Shown here: piece by piece, positions 1 through 6,597 of the stretch
How the letters are laid out: each line of letters opens with the position of its first letter
Numbering within the stretch: position 1 is the first letter of the stretch
From: SUG1106 sp964651095
GTDB taxonomy: Bacteria > Bacillota > Clostridia > Peptostreptococcales > Anaerovoracaceae
Direction of reading: 5' to 3'
Length of the DNA stretch: 10,611 nucleotides
Assembly: GCA_964651095.1 (NCBI GenBank)
Contig: CAZYWO010000068.1
Span: forward strand, 1-10,611
Position numbers and translations under genes: made by a program
Notes under the pieces: model-generated
Databases searched by the model: none
Told to the model about the DNA's origin: nothing
What the model saw: the letters and a program-made list of their open reading frames with translations, nothing else

Positions 1-92
1 TAGAAACTTCAGAGAGCTTCAGAAAACTTTAAGGGCTAAATAGCTTTTTATGTTTATCTCTTGCCTTTCTGTCCTTCCAATGTTCATAATGC

Positions 93-127
93 ACAAAGAG
101 ACTACAGCAGCGCTGTAGTCCCTTTGT
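93..127 (-). terminator. Second hairpin downstream of hpf, possible backup terminator
   Basis: A 16-base-pair stem (93-108 with 112-127) closes a 3-base loop. The only non-Watson-Crick position is 99/121, which is an A-C mismatch if transcribed rightward but an allowed G-U pair if transcribed leftward, so the minus-strand RNA folds perfectly. The leftward RNA has an A-rich 5' flank (ACAAAGG) and a U-rich 3' arm (CUCUUUGU), but no clean U-tract beyond the stem. It lies about 75 bases past the main hpf terminator. It could be a backup terminator, a terminator for a gene off the left edge, or a small repeat element. No coding region in bases 1-250 is convincing. Confidence 0.4.
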
Positions 128-200
128 TTGTAAAGAATTAAGAACTGCAACTTGAGTACCTATCTTTTTTAATATAAGTTCCGGTATATGCTTGTACTTT

Positions 201-231
201 AAAAAAGGTGGTTTCCATACGAAAACCACCT
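201..231 (-). terminator. Intrinsic terminator of hpf
   Basis: On the minus strand, a perfect 9-base-pair stem (AGGTGGTTT pairing with AAACCACCT, 8-base loop) is followed at once by six T residues (201-206). It begins 20 bases after the hpf stop codon, the expected place for a Rho-independent terminator, so hpf is probably the last gene of its transcript. Confidence 0.88.
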
Positions 232-250
232 GATTCTGTGTCATTTTATT

Positions 251-775
251 TTAATGCTCAGTCTCCAATAAACCGTAATCGTCGTCGTTTCTCTTGTAAA
301 CAACATTTACATTATCAGTTTCGATGTTAATAAATACAAAGAAATTATGTTGTAACATTTCCATCTGTAAAATTGCATCATCAACAGTCATAGGAATAAG
401 CTGGAACTTCTTAGTCTTAACAACCTTGGTTTCCTCTTGTTCGGAAGTTTCCGGAATCATTTCAAACTTAATAGACTCCTTACCTTTATTCCTCTTCATA
501 AGTTTGCCCTTATATTTGGACATCTGACTGAGCAATTTTTCTGCAACGATGTCAATACAATCAAAGACATCACTTGAAACATCTTCGGCTCTAAAAATTG
601 TACCTTTTGTTACAATAGTTGCCTCCATTTTTACTTTAGCTTTTTCAGGATGTATTACAACTTTCGCTTGAATGTCATCGGCAAAATATTTTCCCAGTTT
701 TTCAAACTTTTTATCAATAGCATCTTGAATCTTTTCACTGATAGTAATATTTTTGCCTGTTACGATAATCTTCAT
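251..775 (-). CDS. hpf: Long-form ribosome hibernation promoting factor (HPF/RaiA)
   Basis: This 174-residue protein binds the small ribosomal subunit near the mRNA/tRNA sites and drives dimerization of 70S ribosomes into inactive 100S particles in stationary phase or stress. Residues 1-100 form the S30AE (ribosome-binding) domain, starting MKIIVTGKNITISEKIQ, with the basic helix around SKYKGKLMKRNKGK. A variable acidic linker (about 106-120) leads to the C-terminal dimerization domain (about 121-174), recognisable from KKFQLIPMTVDDAILQMEML and FFVFINIETDNVNVVYKR. Long forms of this size are typical of Firmicutes. The ATG at 775 is preferred over the GTG at 799 because GGGAGGAGGTC lies just upstream of it and family members begin here. 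The gene follows a structured RNA region (971-1136), has a likely promoter at 871-876, and ends at a strong terminator. The secA gene that often follows hpf in Bacillota is not seen within the 250 bases present. Confidence 0.96.
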   Translation of the reverse strand: MKIIVTGKNITISEKIQDAIDKKFEKLGKYFADDIQAKVVIHPEKAKVKMEATIVTKGTIFRAEDVSSDVFDCIDIVAEKLLSQMSKYKGKLMKRNKGKESIKFEMIPETSEQEETKVVKTKKFQLIPMTVDDAILQMEMLQHNFFVFINIETDNVNVVYKRNDDDYGLLETEH

Positions 776-870
776 ACAATGACCTCCTCCCGTCTGCACA
801 CTTATACTAAGCTCTTGAAAATACTTTCACTATAGCAAGAGGTGCAAACTTTTATGGTTATGTTTAAAAT

Positions 871-876
871 ATTATA
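871..876 (-). promoter_or_regulatory. Extended -10 promoter for hpf
   Basis: On the minus strand the motif TGGTATAAT (TGn plus consensus -10) lies about 95 bases upstream of the hpf start. No good -35 hexamer sits at 16-18 bases, as is usual for extended -10 promoters. It would give a 5' untranslated region of about 90 bases. It allows hpf to be transcribed independently of the upstream raiA-type RNA, though read-through from that RNA is also possible because no clear terminator separates them. Confidence 0.5.
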
Positions 877-970
877 CCATATATTGTGTGAAATGAATAC
901 AGAAATTTGATAAAAATAACAAAAAATAAAAGCTGTCTATGTTATTAAAGTATAACGATTTTCTATAACA

Positions 971-1136
971 ACTGCACGGCTGACCTGATCTTTGCCCCCA
1001 CACTTGCCTTTACCCGATTTTCGGAGGACTTACTTCTAAAGTACGCCATGCTCACTGCGGCTTCCTGCTCTTGCAGCTTACGTGGATCCTTTTGCCCGTA
1101 CCTGGCTTGGATTTTCAATCACAGACCCGTGCAGTC
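971..1136 (-). ncRNA. Probable raiA-motif structured noncoding RNA
   Basis: This stretch between comFC and hpf is clearly richer in G+C than the AT-rich intergenic sequence around it and has no plausible reading frame. Its ends pair: 1127-1135 (CCGTGCAGT read on + ) is the perfect reverse complement of 971-979, giving a 9-base-pair closing stem. Inside, in minus-strand RNA sense, are hairpins CUGC/AAGA/GCAG (1076-1065), ACUU/UAG/AAGU (1042-1032) and CCGA/AAA/UCGG (1024-1014), plus a possible long-range GGUACG/CGUACU pairing. A near-consensus promoter places the start at about 1136, exactly at the closing stem. Position immediately upstream of the raiA/hpf gene, size and complexity match the raiA motif known from comparative genomics in Firmicutes and Actinobacteria. 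I assign the family by context and architecture, not by alignment. The 3' end is not sharply defined, because only a weak U-rich UUGUUAU follows the stem. Confidence 0.72.
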
Positions 1137-1142
1137 TTTTCT

Positions 1143-1171
1143 ATTCTAAAGGTTTATACACTTTTTTTCAA
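1143..1171 (-). promoter_or_regulatory. Promoter of the raiA-type RNA, overlapping the comFC 3' end
   Basis: On the minus strand TTGAAA (1166-1171), a 17-base spacer and TAGAAT (1143-1148) form a near-consensus housekeeping promoter. The predicted start is at about 1136, the first base of the closed RNA structure. The -35 element lies inside the last codons of comFC (stop at 1154-1156) and the -10 just after it. This implies that the RNA is produced separately from the comFC transcript. Confidence 0.7.
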
Positions 1172-1945
1172 GGGGGAAAATCCGTAAGCAAAATCATTAC
1201 TTGTAGCCAGTGACATAAAATCCATCCTTTTTACTCCTGCTTCTTTTAAAACAGTTCCGCATCTATATGCGGTTGCTCCGGTAGTATATACATCATCGAT
1301 GAGTATTACTGCTTTGCCTTTTAAGCGCTCCTTGTGTTTAGGGTTCACGATAAATGCTCCCTCAAGGTTAAAATATCGTTCTTGTCCTTCTATACTCCTT
1401 TGAGCTGCCGTGTATTTTTGCCGGACTAAGGCGTCAGGTAATTCCTTAATACCAAGGCGTTTTGCCAGATGGAGAGAGATTTTTTCTGCCTGATTAAACC
1501 CCCGAAGTCTTTCTTTTTCTCTATGCAGAGGAACCGGTATAATATAATCGGAATTCTTCAATTCACGAGCCGCTTCTATATCCGACATTATTCGATCATA
1601 CATAATACTTGCTATAACGCGTGATATATAAGTAAGGCCATCATATTTTAAATCAAAAATTAATCTGCGTTCATAAAGTCCATACTTCATACACGCTCTG
1701 GCGGAATCTAAAACCTGACGTCTCCCCAAACAGCTCGCCTCTTTTTCTAAATCAATATAAATATGACCCCATGTAATATGTTTTATACAATGATCACATA
1801 TGCAGTAACTTCTGCTGCTGTCGATATATTTACCGCAGCATACGCAGTAGGTTGACATGGGATATAGCAATTGAATTAAAGTTTCCGCCGCTTTGGACAT
1901 AAAACCGTTTGATCGTTCAATATAGTACATTTTAGTTACGCTCAT
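1154..1945 (-). CDS. comFC: ComF-family protein (ComFC-like, zinc finger plus phosphoribosyltransferase fold)
   Basis: ComFC-family proteins are cytoplasmic proteins needed for full DNA uptake competence in naturally transformable bacteria; they are also widespread in species not known to transform. A short N-terminal zinc-binding region has the cysteine pairs C34-x2-C37 and C50-x2-C53. The conserved block PVPLHREKERLRGFNQAE is at about 137-153. The PRPP-binding type I phosphoribosyltransferase loop VILIDDVYTTGAT is at about 213-225. The full frame is 263 residues, somewhat longer than the usual 220-245. No start has a good ribosome binding site: ATGs are at 1945, 1930 and 1900, and the one at 1900 (MSKAAETLIQ) would give a length and N-terminus closer to the family. 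The gene stands alone behind its own promoter and 179 bases after recD2, so a ComFA partner is not adjacent. Its last codons contain the -35 box of the next transcript. Confidence 0.93.
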   Translation of the reverse strand: MSVTKMYYIERSNGFMSKAAETLIQLLYPMSTYCVCCGKYIDSSRSYCICDHCIKHITWGHIYIDLEKEASCLGRRQVLDSARACMKYGLYERRLIFDLKYDGLTYISRVIASIMYDRIMSDIEAARELKNSDYIIPVPLHREKERLRGFNQAEKISLHLAKRLGIKELPDALVRQKYTAAQRSIEGQERYFNLEGAFIVNPKHKERLKGKAVILIDDVYTTGATAYRCGTVLKEAGVKRMDFMSLATSNDFAYGFSPLKKSV

Positions 1946-2073
1946 TTTAATTTTTTTACTTTGCTCTCATCCTATAATGTTTTATTTGAGAAGTAAGCCT
2001 ATGGCAGTAAGGGATTGAGATTAAAGACCCGGAACAAAATATTATGAATAAATGAATTTTGTAATTTATTTAC

Positions 2074-2101
2074 ATTATATCAATTTATTTCTATTTTTCA
2101 A
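2074..2101 (-). promoter_or_regulatory. Promoter for comFC
   Basis: On the minus strand TTGAAA (2096-2101), a 16-base spacer and TATAAT (2074-2079) are followed by an A/T-rich initiation region. TGA just before TATAAT adds an extended -10. Transcription would start near 2067, leaving a leader of roughly 120 bases before the first comFC ATG. The leader begins with an AT-only-arm inverted repeat (2034-2040 with 2056-2062) but resembles no riboswitch I recognise. Confidence 0.65.
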
Positions 2102-2124
2102 GTCGTTTTTCATTTTATTAAAGA

Positions 2125-4095
2125 TTAAATCATTTGATACATGCCTATAAGACGAGCCTTTAATCCGGAGTTGCGGCTGCGGCTTTGATTATTTTCTACC
2201 ATTGAATTCAGATAATCTGCTCTGCCCACAATGATTACTTGTTTCTTTCCCCGCGTTATAGCTGTATACAGCAGGCTGCGAGTTGCAAGTACCGGAGGGA
2301 ACCACGTCATAGGCATAATCACGATTGGAAATTCGCTGCCCTGGCTCTTATGAACTGTAACTGCATAAGCAAGTTCAATTTCATCCAAATTGACATAAGG
2401 GTATTGTACCCATCGTTCATCGTCATACAAAACCGTTATAGATCTCATCTCTTTGTCTATAGCTTTAATTATGCCAATTTCTCCATTAAATACTCCCCTG
2501 CCGGTTTCAGCATTTAAAGCCGCGCTGAGAATTGCTTTTGAAAGTTTATTGTTTGCTTCGCCATTACCCTTCTTGTCAACTGAATTCTTTGGCTTGAATG
2601 GGCTGTCGGATGTTTTAAATGCTTTATATCGTGTTTCATCAAAGTCCTCATTCGCCATATTTATCACATCCGGCCCATCTGCCGTATTCCCTATACGATA
2701 TTCAAGGCGATAGTCGTTTTTAATCTGCATGACCCGATCGCCTATTCTGAAAATTTTATTTCCAAATTCCAGTTCCGCCTTGTTTGAAGCTTGAGGATTG
2801 AAAACACTCTGAAGTCTTTCGTTCAGGTTAGCGCTGCCTATAATTCCTTTTTTCATTGGTGTGAGAACCTGTACTTGGTTAAGAGGATATTTTGCAGCAA
2901 TAGCAGCAATTTTATCTAAAATTTCCTGCTGTTTGTCTCCGTGAATAAGAACAAAATCATCGCCATAATCAGGATAAATTCCTTTATTTATACAGTGAGC
3001 GTTAACTACTATTTTACTCTCACCGCTTTGGCGGTATATTTCAGTAAGTTGTGCAGTATAAAAAAATTCGCTGTCGATAAGGTCTGCCAAGACATTTCCT
3101 GCTCCCACAGAGGGAAGCTGATCTGCATCGCCTACAAGAATCAGTCTGGTTCCGGGTTTCAAGGCGTGGCATAACGCCTCTGTAATCATTAAATCAAGCA
3201 TAGAAGCTTCGTCAATGATCACTGCATTGCAGTCAAGCGGTTCCTCTGCATTTCTGCCGAAACGCATGTAACCTGTCGATTCATCATAATAATATTCAAG
3301 CAGTCTGTGAACCGTACAGGCAAAACATTGACTGGTTTCCATAATTCTTTTGGCAGCGCGACCTGTCGGCGCAGCTACCGCCACTTTAAGTCCACTGTTT
3401 TCCATTATGGATATTAACGAATTTATTATGGTTGTTTTTCCGGTGCCGGGTCCGCCCGTAATGATGGAAACTCCGCTGATTAGTGAATTTTTCACAGCTT
3501 CGGTTTGCTGAACAGAAAGTTTTATACCCCGTTCCGATTGGCATTTTTTTATAAGTGCATCCACATTGCCTCCTACCGGAGCCAAGCCGCAGGCAGGTTC
3601 AGCCAGTGCTGCCAATTTCCCCGCTATACTGCATTCTGCCTTATAGTATCCATAAAAATATACCACCTGGCTTCCCTCCAGATTAGCAATTTGAATAGTT
3701 CCCGAATATGCCATGTCTTCAAGCACATCGCGCACCAATCCGCTGCTTGAATCCAGAAACTCAGCAACTTTCAGAGACAGCTCGTTCAGCGGCGCGAACG
3801 TATGTCCTTCTCCCATATATGAACGAAGGCCATACGTCACAGCTGCCTCCAGGCGGCTGTGGCTGTCTGGGTGTACACCCAGTTTTCGCGCCATGTCGTC
3901 AACCTTGCTAAAACCCATCCGCGGAAACTCTTCAAGGAGCCAATAGGGATTGTCTTCTGTCAATCCGATGGCAGCATCTCCAACTAAATCAAAAATCTTT
4001 ATAATATAATAATTGGTAAAGCCCAATTTTCGTAAAAACAAGGTCACCTCTGGGGTGACCTGACTTATTTTTGTGATGTTTTCTATCTTAACCAC
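2125..4095 (-). CDS. RecD2-like superfamily 1 DNA helicase lacking the usual N-terminal domain
   Basis: A 656-residue 5'-3' type SF1B helicase of the RecD2/RecD-TraA group, expected to unwind DNA in repair. ATPase motifs are intact: Q-motif LSVQQTEAV (193-201), Walker A GGPGTGKTT (214-222), motif Ia APTGRAAKR, Walker B IIDEASM (293-299), motif III VGDADQLPSVGAGNVL (321-336), motif IV VLTPMKKGIIG, motif V AYAVTVHKSQGSEFP (576-590) and motif VI LLYTAITRGKKQV (608-620). The N-terminus opens within what is normally the internal helix-hairpin-helix region (EDNPYWLLEEFPRMGFSKVD), so the OB-like domain and first hairpin of full-length RecD2 (over 700 residues in B. subtilis and Deinococcus) are absent. 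A polar insertion (about 463-534) separates QIKNDY from GVFNGEIG in domain 2. Translation starts at a GTG (4093-4095) with GAGGAG just upstream, inside the end of cca (13-base overlap), indicating coupling. A terminator-like hairpin lies within codons 12-21. I withhold the symbol recD2 because of the missing domain. Confidence 0.9.
   Translation of the reverse strand: MVKIENITKISQVTPEVTLFLRKLGFTNYYIIKIFDLVGDAAIGLTEDNPYWLLEEFPRMGFSKVDDMARKLGVHPDSHSRLEAAVTYGLRSYMGEGHTFAPLNELSLKVAEFLDSSSGLVRDVLEDMAYSGTIQIANLEGSQVVYFYGYYKAECSIAGKLAALAEPACGLAPVGGNVDALIKKCQSERGIKLSVQQTEAVKNSLISGVSIITGGPGTGKTTIINSLISIMENSGLKVAVAAPTGRAAKRIMETSQCFACTVHRLLEYYYDESTGYMRFGRNAEEPLDCNAVIIDEASMLDLMITEALCHALKPGTRLILVGDADQLPSVGAGNVLADLIDSEFFYTAQLTEIYRQSGESKIVVNAHCINKGIYPDYGDDFVLIHGDKQQEILDKIAAIAAKYPLNQVQVLTPMKKGIIGSANLNERLQSVFNPQASNKAELEFGNKIFRIGDRVMQIKNDYRLEYRIGNTADGPDVINMANEDFDETRYKAFKTSDSPFKPKNSVDKKGNGEANNKLSKAILSAALNAETGRGVFNGEIGIIKAIDKEMRSITVLYDDERWVQYPYVNLDEIELAYAVTVHKSQGSEFPIVIMPMTWFPPVLATRSLLYTAITRGKKQVIIVGRADYLNSMVENNQSRSRNSGLKARLIGMYQMI
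4034..4061 (-). terminator. Terminator-like hairpin inside the 5' coding end of the recD2-like gene
   Basis: On the minus strand AGGTCACC pairs perfectly with GGTGACCT (4041-4048 with 4054-4061) around a 5-base loop, followed by TGTTTTT (4034-4040). This has the form of an intrinsic terminator, yet it lies about 35 bases into the open frame, encoding QVTPEVTLF. Translation by the coupled ribosome would normally mask it, so it could reduce helicase expression when translation of cca or recD2 stalls. The fold is seen directly; the regulatory role is inference. Confidence 0.5.
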
Positions 4096-5405
4096 TTTAC
4101 TCCTCGCGTCATAGCAGCCAACTTGTTTTTCTTATATAACTTTGCAAGCTTTAAAAGTTGGTTGCGATTGTTTTCATTAGGTTTAATATGAACTCTTTCG
4201 ATAAGCATATTGAGGATTTTACCTACATCCTCTCCTTGACAGATACCTGCTTCAATTAAATCGTTTCCGTCGATTGCCAGATCCTCCACGAAGATCGGTT
4301 CTTGAAGGGCATGAATTTCCTCAAGTAAATACATTTTGCTCTTAATCTTTGTCTCTGAATCATAATCAAATACGATTCTCTGAGCCTTTTCAAGATTTGC
4401 AAGATAATTGTATCTATCCATATCCCTCTCATATATAAACTTTTTAAGAGTTTCCTTAGTTGAAGTGAAATATAACTTAGGCATATCATGAACCGCATCT
4501 ACAAGATGCTGATTAGTAACACTGTCGAAGTTGAATTTTTCAATTGAAGGAAGAGCCTTCTTTTTACTTATCGTTATGTAGAATAAACCTAATCGTCTTT
4601 CGGGAACTGGTTTAGATCTGTCAATATTATTACATAGTATCACTAAATCGTTCTTTTCTCTGCGAGTTAATCCCTTTACCACTTCATCTCCGAGAATCAA
4701 ATTTATAATTCCCGTGTCCATAATCATATTCAGACCCTTGCCTGCATGATCTGCACTCATTATTTTTACAAACTCATTCCTAAATCTATCAATGCTTATC
4801 TTTTCAAGCAAGCGATAATTCTCACAAATAGCTTCATAAACATCTTTAGCAAGGTCAAAATCAAGTTCAGCGGCAAATCGAATGGCTCGCAACATTCTTA
4901 CCGGGTCTTCCTTAAATCTCACATCAGGGTCTCCAATAGTTCTTACTATCTTCTTTTTAATATCACCCATGCCGTCATATATGTCAACAAACTGATAGCC
5001 ATTGTCTGCAAGAGCATTCATGGTAAAATCCCGGCGAGGCAGATCCTCTTCAATGGTTTCCACAAACTCTACAGTGTCAGGTCTGCGGCCGTCACTATAC
5101 ACACCATCCTTTCTAAAAGTTGCAATGTCAGCAATGATACCTTCTTCTCCTGCAAATTCCCCGTCACTGTCATAAATCTCATTGATGAATTCCATTCTGA
5201 TAACGCTGTACTTTTCACTTATAACTTTAGCCTCAGGAAATAACCTTTTCAAATCCTCCAATCCGGCAGATGTAGAAACGTCCCAGTCATAAGGTTTTAA
5301 TCCTGCCAGACAATCTCTCACACATCCGCCCACTGCATAGGCGCTAAACTTTTGCCCTTCAAGAGTTTTAATAATATTCTTTACTTCTTTAGGTATCTTA
5401 ATCAT
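4083..5405 (-). CDS. cca: CCA tRNA nucleotidyltransferase (class II)
   Basis: Adds or repairs the CCA 3' end of tRNAs using CTP and ATP, without a nucleic-acid template. In the 440-residue protein the nucleotidyltransferase head has VGGCVRD (25-31) and the catalytic aspartate pair in YDWDVST (39-45). These are followed by DIATFRKDGVYSDGRRPDTVEF, EEDLPRRDFTMNALA (119-132; EDxxRRDFTxNA motif) and the RNA/nucleotide-binding block EDPVRMLRAIRFAAELDF (166-183). The C-terminal body and tail regions are present (RRLGLFYI, VHDMPKLYF). An acidic stretch (NEIYDSDGEFAGEEG, about 75-89) looks longer than in the common family pattern. The ATG at 5405 is preferred to the in-frame TTG at 5411 because AAAGGAGGT lies six bases upstream of it. 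The ribosome binding site and start sit inside the end of yhaM (8-base overlap), so the two are translationally coupled. Confidence 0.95.
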   Translation of the reverse strand: MIKIPKEVKNIIKTLEGQKFSAYAVGGCVRDCLAGLKPYDWDVSTSAGLEDLKRLFPEAKVISEKYSVIRMEFINEIYDSDGEFAGEEGIIADIATFRKDGVYSDGRRPDTVEFVETIEEDLPRRDFTMNALADNGYQFVDIYDGMGDIKKKIVRTIGDPDVRFKEDPVRMLRAIRFAAELDFDLAKDVYEAICENYRLLEKISIDRFRNEFVKIMSADHAGKGLNMIMDTGIINLILGDEVVKGLTRREKNDLVILCNNIDRSKPVPERRLGLFYITISKKKALPSIEKFNFDSVTNQHLVDAVHDMPKLYFTSTKETLKKFIYERDMDRYNYLANLEKAQRIVFDYDSETKIKSKMYLLEEIHALQEPIFVEDLAIDGNDLIEAGICQGEDVGKILNMLIERVHIKPNENNRNQLLKLAKLYKKNKLAAMTRGVKWLR

Positions 5406-6381
5406 TTGCAACCTCCTTTGTCGCTGTCATAGGTTTATAGAGCTTTCTGTTATCCAAAGTCCACACTCGGTCGCTGAATTCGCCAGCCTCTGTAGCATCC
5501 AGAGCAGTCTGCATGTCAAACATCCTTGCATCTAAAATATCCAGATAGTGCAAAACTTCCGCTTCGGGAAACAGTGGTTTTTTAGGGCTGCCGAATTCCG
5601 GCTCATAGTGATGGGCTAAAATCATGTGTTCCAGCATTATAGCTTTTTCCCTTGGAAAACCAAGTTCCAGAGTCATTTTATCTACAGTTTTAACCCCCTG
5701 TATTATATGTCCAAGCATCTGACCTTCAAAGGAATATCCCGATGCAATTCCATCTTCGCCGGCAACTATCTCATTAAGTTTTTCCATATCGTGGAGTATT
5801 ACTCCGCATAGCACCAAATCTTTATTAATATTGGTATAAACTTGACACACTCTTTCACCGGTCATAAGCATACGTTTGGTATGATAGAGAAGTCCGCCAA
5901 GCTGGGCGTGATGATTCTTGGATGCAGCCGGATAATAAAGGAGTTTCTCCTTATTGTCTGTCAAAGACTTTACACAAATTCTTTTTAAATCATCATCTTG
6001 AAAATCTTCCGCGGTTTTCAAGATATATTCGTACATTTCCAGCGGATCTTCCGGGGCTGCCTTAACAAAATCACCCATGACCTGCTCATCCTCCGGCGCT
6101 GCAAGACGAATCCGCTGTACTCTAAGCTGTAACTGTCCTGCCCATTCCGTAACGATACCTTTTATCTTTACTATATCTTTTTCTTTTATCTGTACAAGAG
6201 CAGGCTGCTCGCCTTCGCTTACATCCCATTTTTTCGCTGAAACCTCGCCCGTTTTATCGCCTAAAGTTATATCCAGATACTGTTTGCCGTTTGCGCCTGT
6301 CTTTATAGCGCTGGATTTAACCATAAAAAAATCGGTTATTTCCATATCCTTCCTTAATTCTTTAATAAAAATATTTTTCAT
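5398..6381 (-). CDS. yhaM: YhaM-type 3'-5' exoribonuclease (OB fold plus HD domain)
   Basis: A 327-residue member of the YhaM family, metal-dependent 3'-5' exonucleases that trim single-stranded RNA (and DNA) ends in Firmicutes; B. subtilis YhaM is about the same length. The N-terminal OB-fold nucleic-acid binding domain spans about 13-95 (DFFMVKSSAIKTGANGKQYLDITLGDKTGEVSAKKWD in two parts, then GIVTEWAGQLQLRVQRI). The HD phosphohydrolase domain spans about 155-290, with metal ligands H167 (LLYHTKRM), H197-D198 (ILHDMEK), H225 (GHII) and H257/H258 (LAHHYEPEFGSP), then HYLDILDARM. The start at 6381 is chosen because homologues have about ten residues before the first OB strand, but its ribosome binding site is weak. 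The ATG at 6345 has AAGGA at good distance and is the alternative. The gene heads an operon with cca and the helicase. Confidence 0.95.
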   Translation of the reverse strand: MKNIFIKELRKDMEITDFFMVKSSAIKTGANGKQYLDITLGDKTGEVSAKKWDVSEGEQPALVQIKEKDIVKIKGIVTEWAGQLQLRVQRIRLAAPEDEQVMGDFVKAAPEDPLEMYEYILKTAEDFQDDDLKRICVKSLTDNKEKLLYYPAASKNHHAQLGGLLYHTKRMLMTGERVCQVYTNINKDLVLCGVILHDMEKLNEIVAGEDGIASGYSFEGQMLGHIIQGVKTVDKMTLELGFPREKAIMLEHMILAHHYEPEFGSPKKPLFPEAEVLHYLDILDARMFDMQTALDATEAGEFSDRVWTLDNRKLYKPMTATKEVAND

Positions 6382-6438
6382 TTTTAATCGTCTCTCTCAC
6401 CCATATTTTGCTTTTATTGTCTAAGATAGTTTAAAATT

Positions 6439-6467
6439 ATTATACAACAATCCGTTTCTTATGGCAA
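6439..6467 (-). promoter_or_regulatory. Promoter of the yhaM-cca-recD2 operon
   Basis: On the minus strand TTGCCA (6462-6467), a 17-base spacer and a perfect TATAAT (6439-6444) give a strong housekeeping-type promoter with start near 6432. This leaves a leader of about 50 bases before yhaM. An 11-base-period repeat array begins 45 bases upstream of the -35 box. Confidence 0.75.
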
Positions 6468-6511
6468 CTTTCTTTACAACACACTTTTTACTTTTTTTTT
6501 TAGCAAAACAG

Positions 6512-6577
6512 GGTTATACTAAGGTTATGCTAAATTTATACTGTAGTTATGATGGCGTCATATCATAGTTATGCTAG
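6512..6577. repeat. Six-unit degenerate tandem array with an 11-base period
   Basis: Units start at 6512, 6523, 6534, 6545, 6556 and 6567 with consensus RGTTATRCTAA. Units 1 and 2 match fully, unit 6 at 10 of 11 positions, units 3 and 4 at 8, and unit 5 at about 6. The period is close to one DNA helical turn, so equivalent bases face the same side of the helix. The array lies in the 395-base divergent region between yhaM and nadE, upstream of both promoters, and could be a phased protein-binding array or a decayed minisatellite. The rest of that region holds a T-run (6492-6501), the two promoters and the two dyad elements listed separately, and no gene. Confidence 0.6.
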
Positions 6578-6597
6578 GTAAAAGATTGGTCTGAAAT

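Noticed and set aside
29..244. 71-residue minus-strand open frame after hpf
   Set aside because: It contains the strong hpf terminator at 201-231, has no ribosome binding site, and resembles no protein family I recognise; transcription should stop within its first codons.
971..1136. 6S RNA, cobalamin riboswitch, SRP RNA or RNase P as identity of the structured region
   Set aside because: Hallmark sequences of these RNAs are not visible (for example no cobalamin box or conserved SRP tetraloop block), while position upstream of hpf fits the raiA motif. A covariance search would settle it.
1946..2067. Riboswitch in the comFC leader
   Set aside because: Only a 7-pair AT-only inverted repeat and a short direct repeat (CTTACT) were found; nothing matches a known aptamer and no terminator or sequestered ribosome binding site is apparent.
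5626..6424. Plus-strand open frames opposite yhaM and similar antisense frames opposite cca, recD2, brnQ and nhaC
   Set aside because: Each is a shadow of a well-identified gene on the other strand, with no family motifs and no ribosome binding site.
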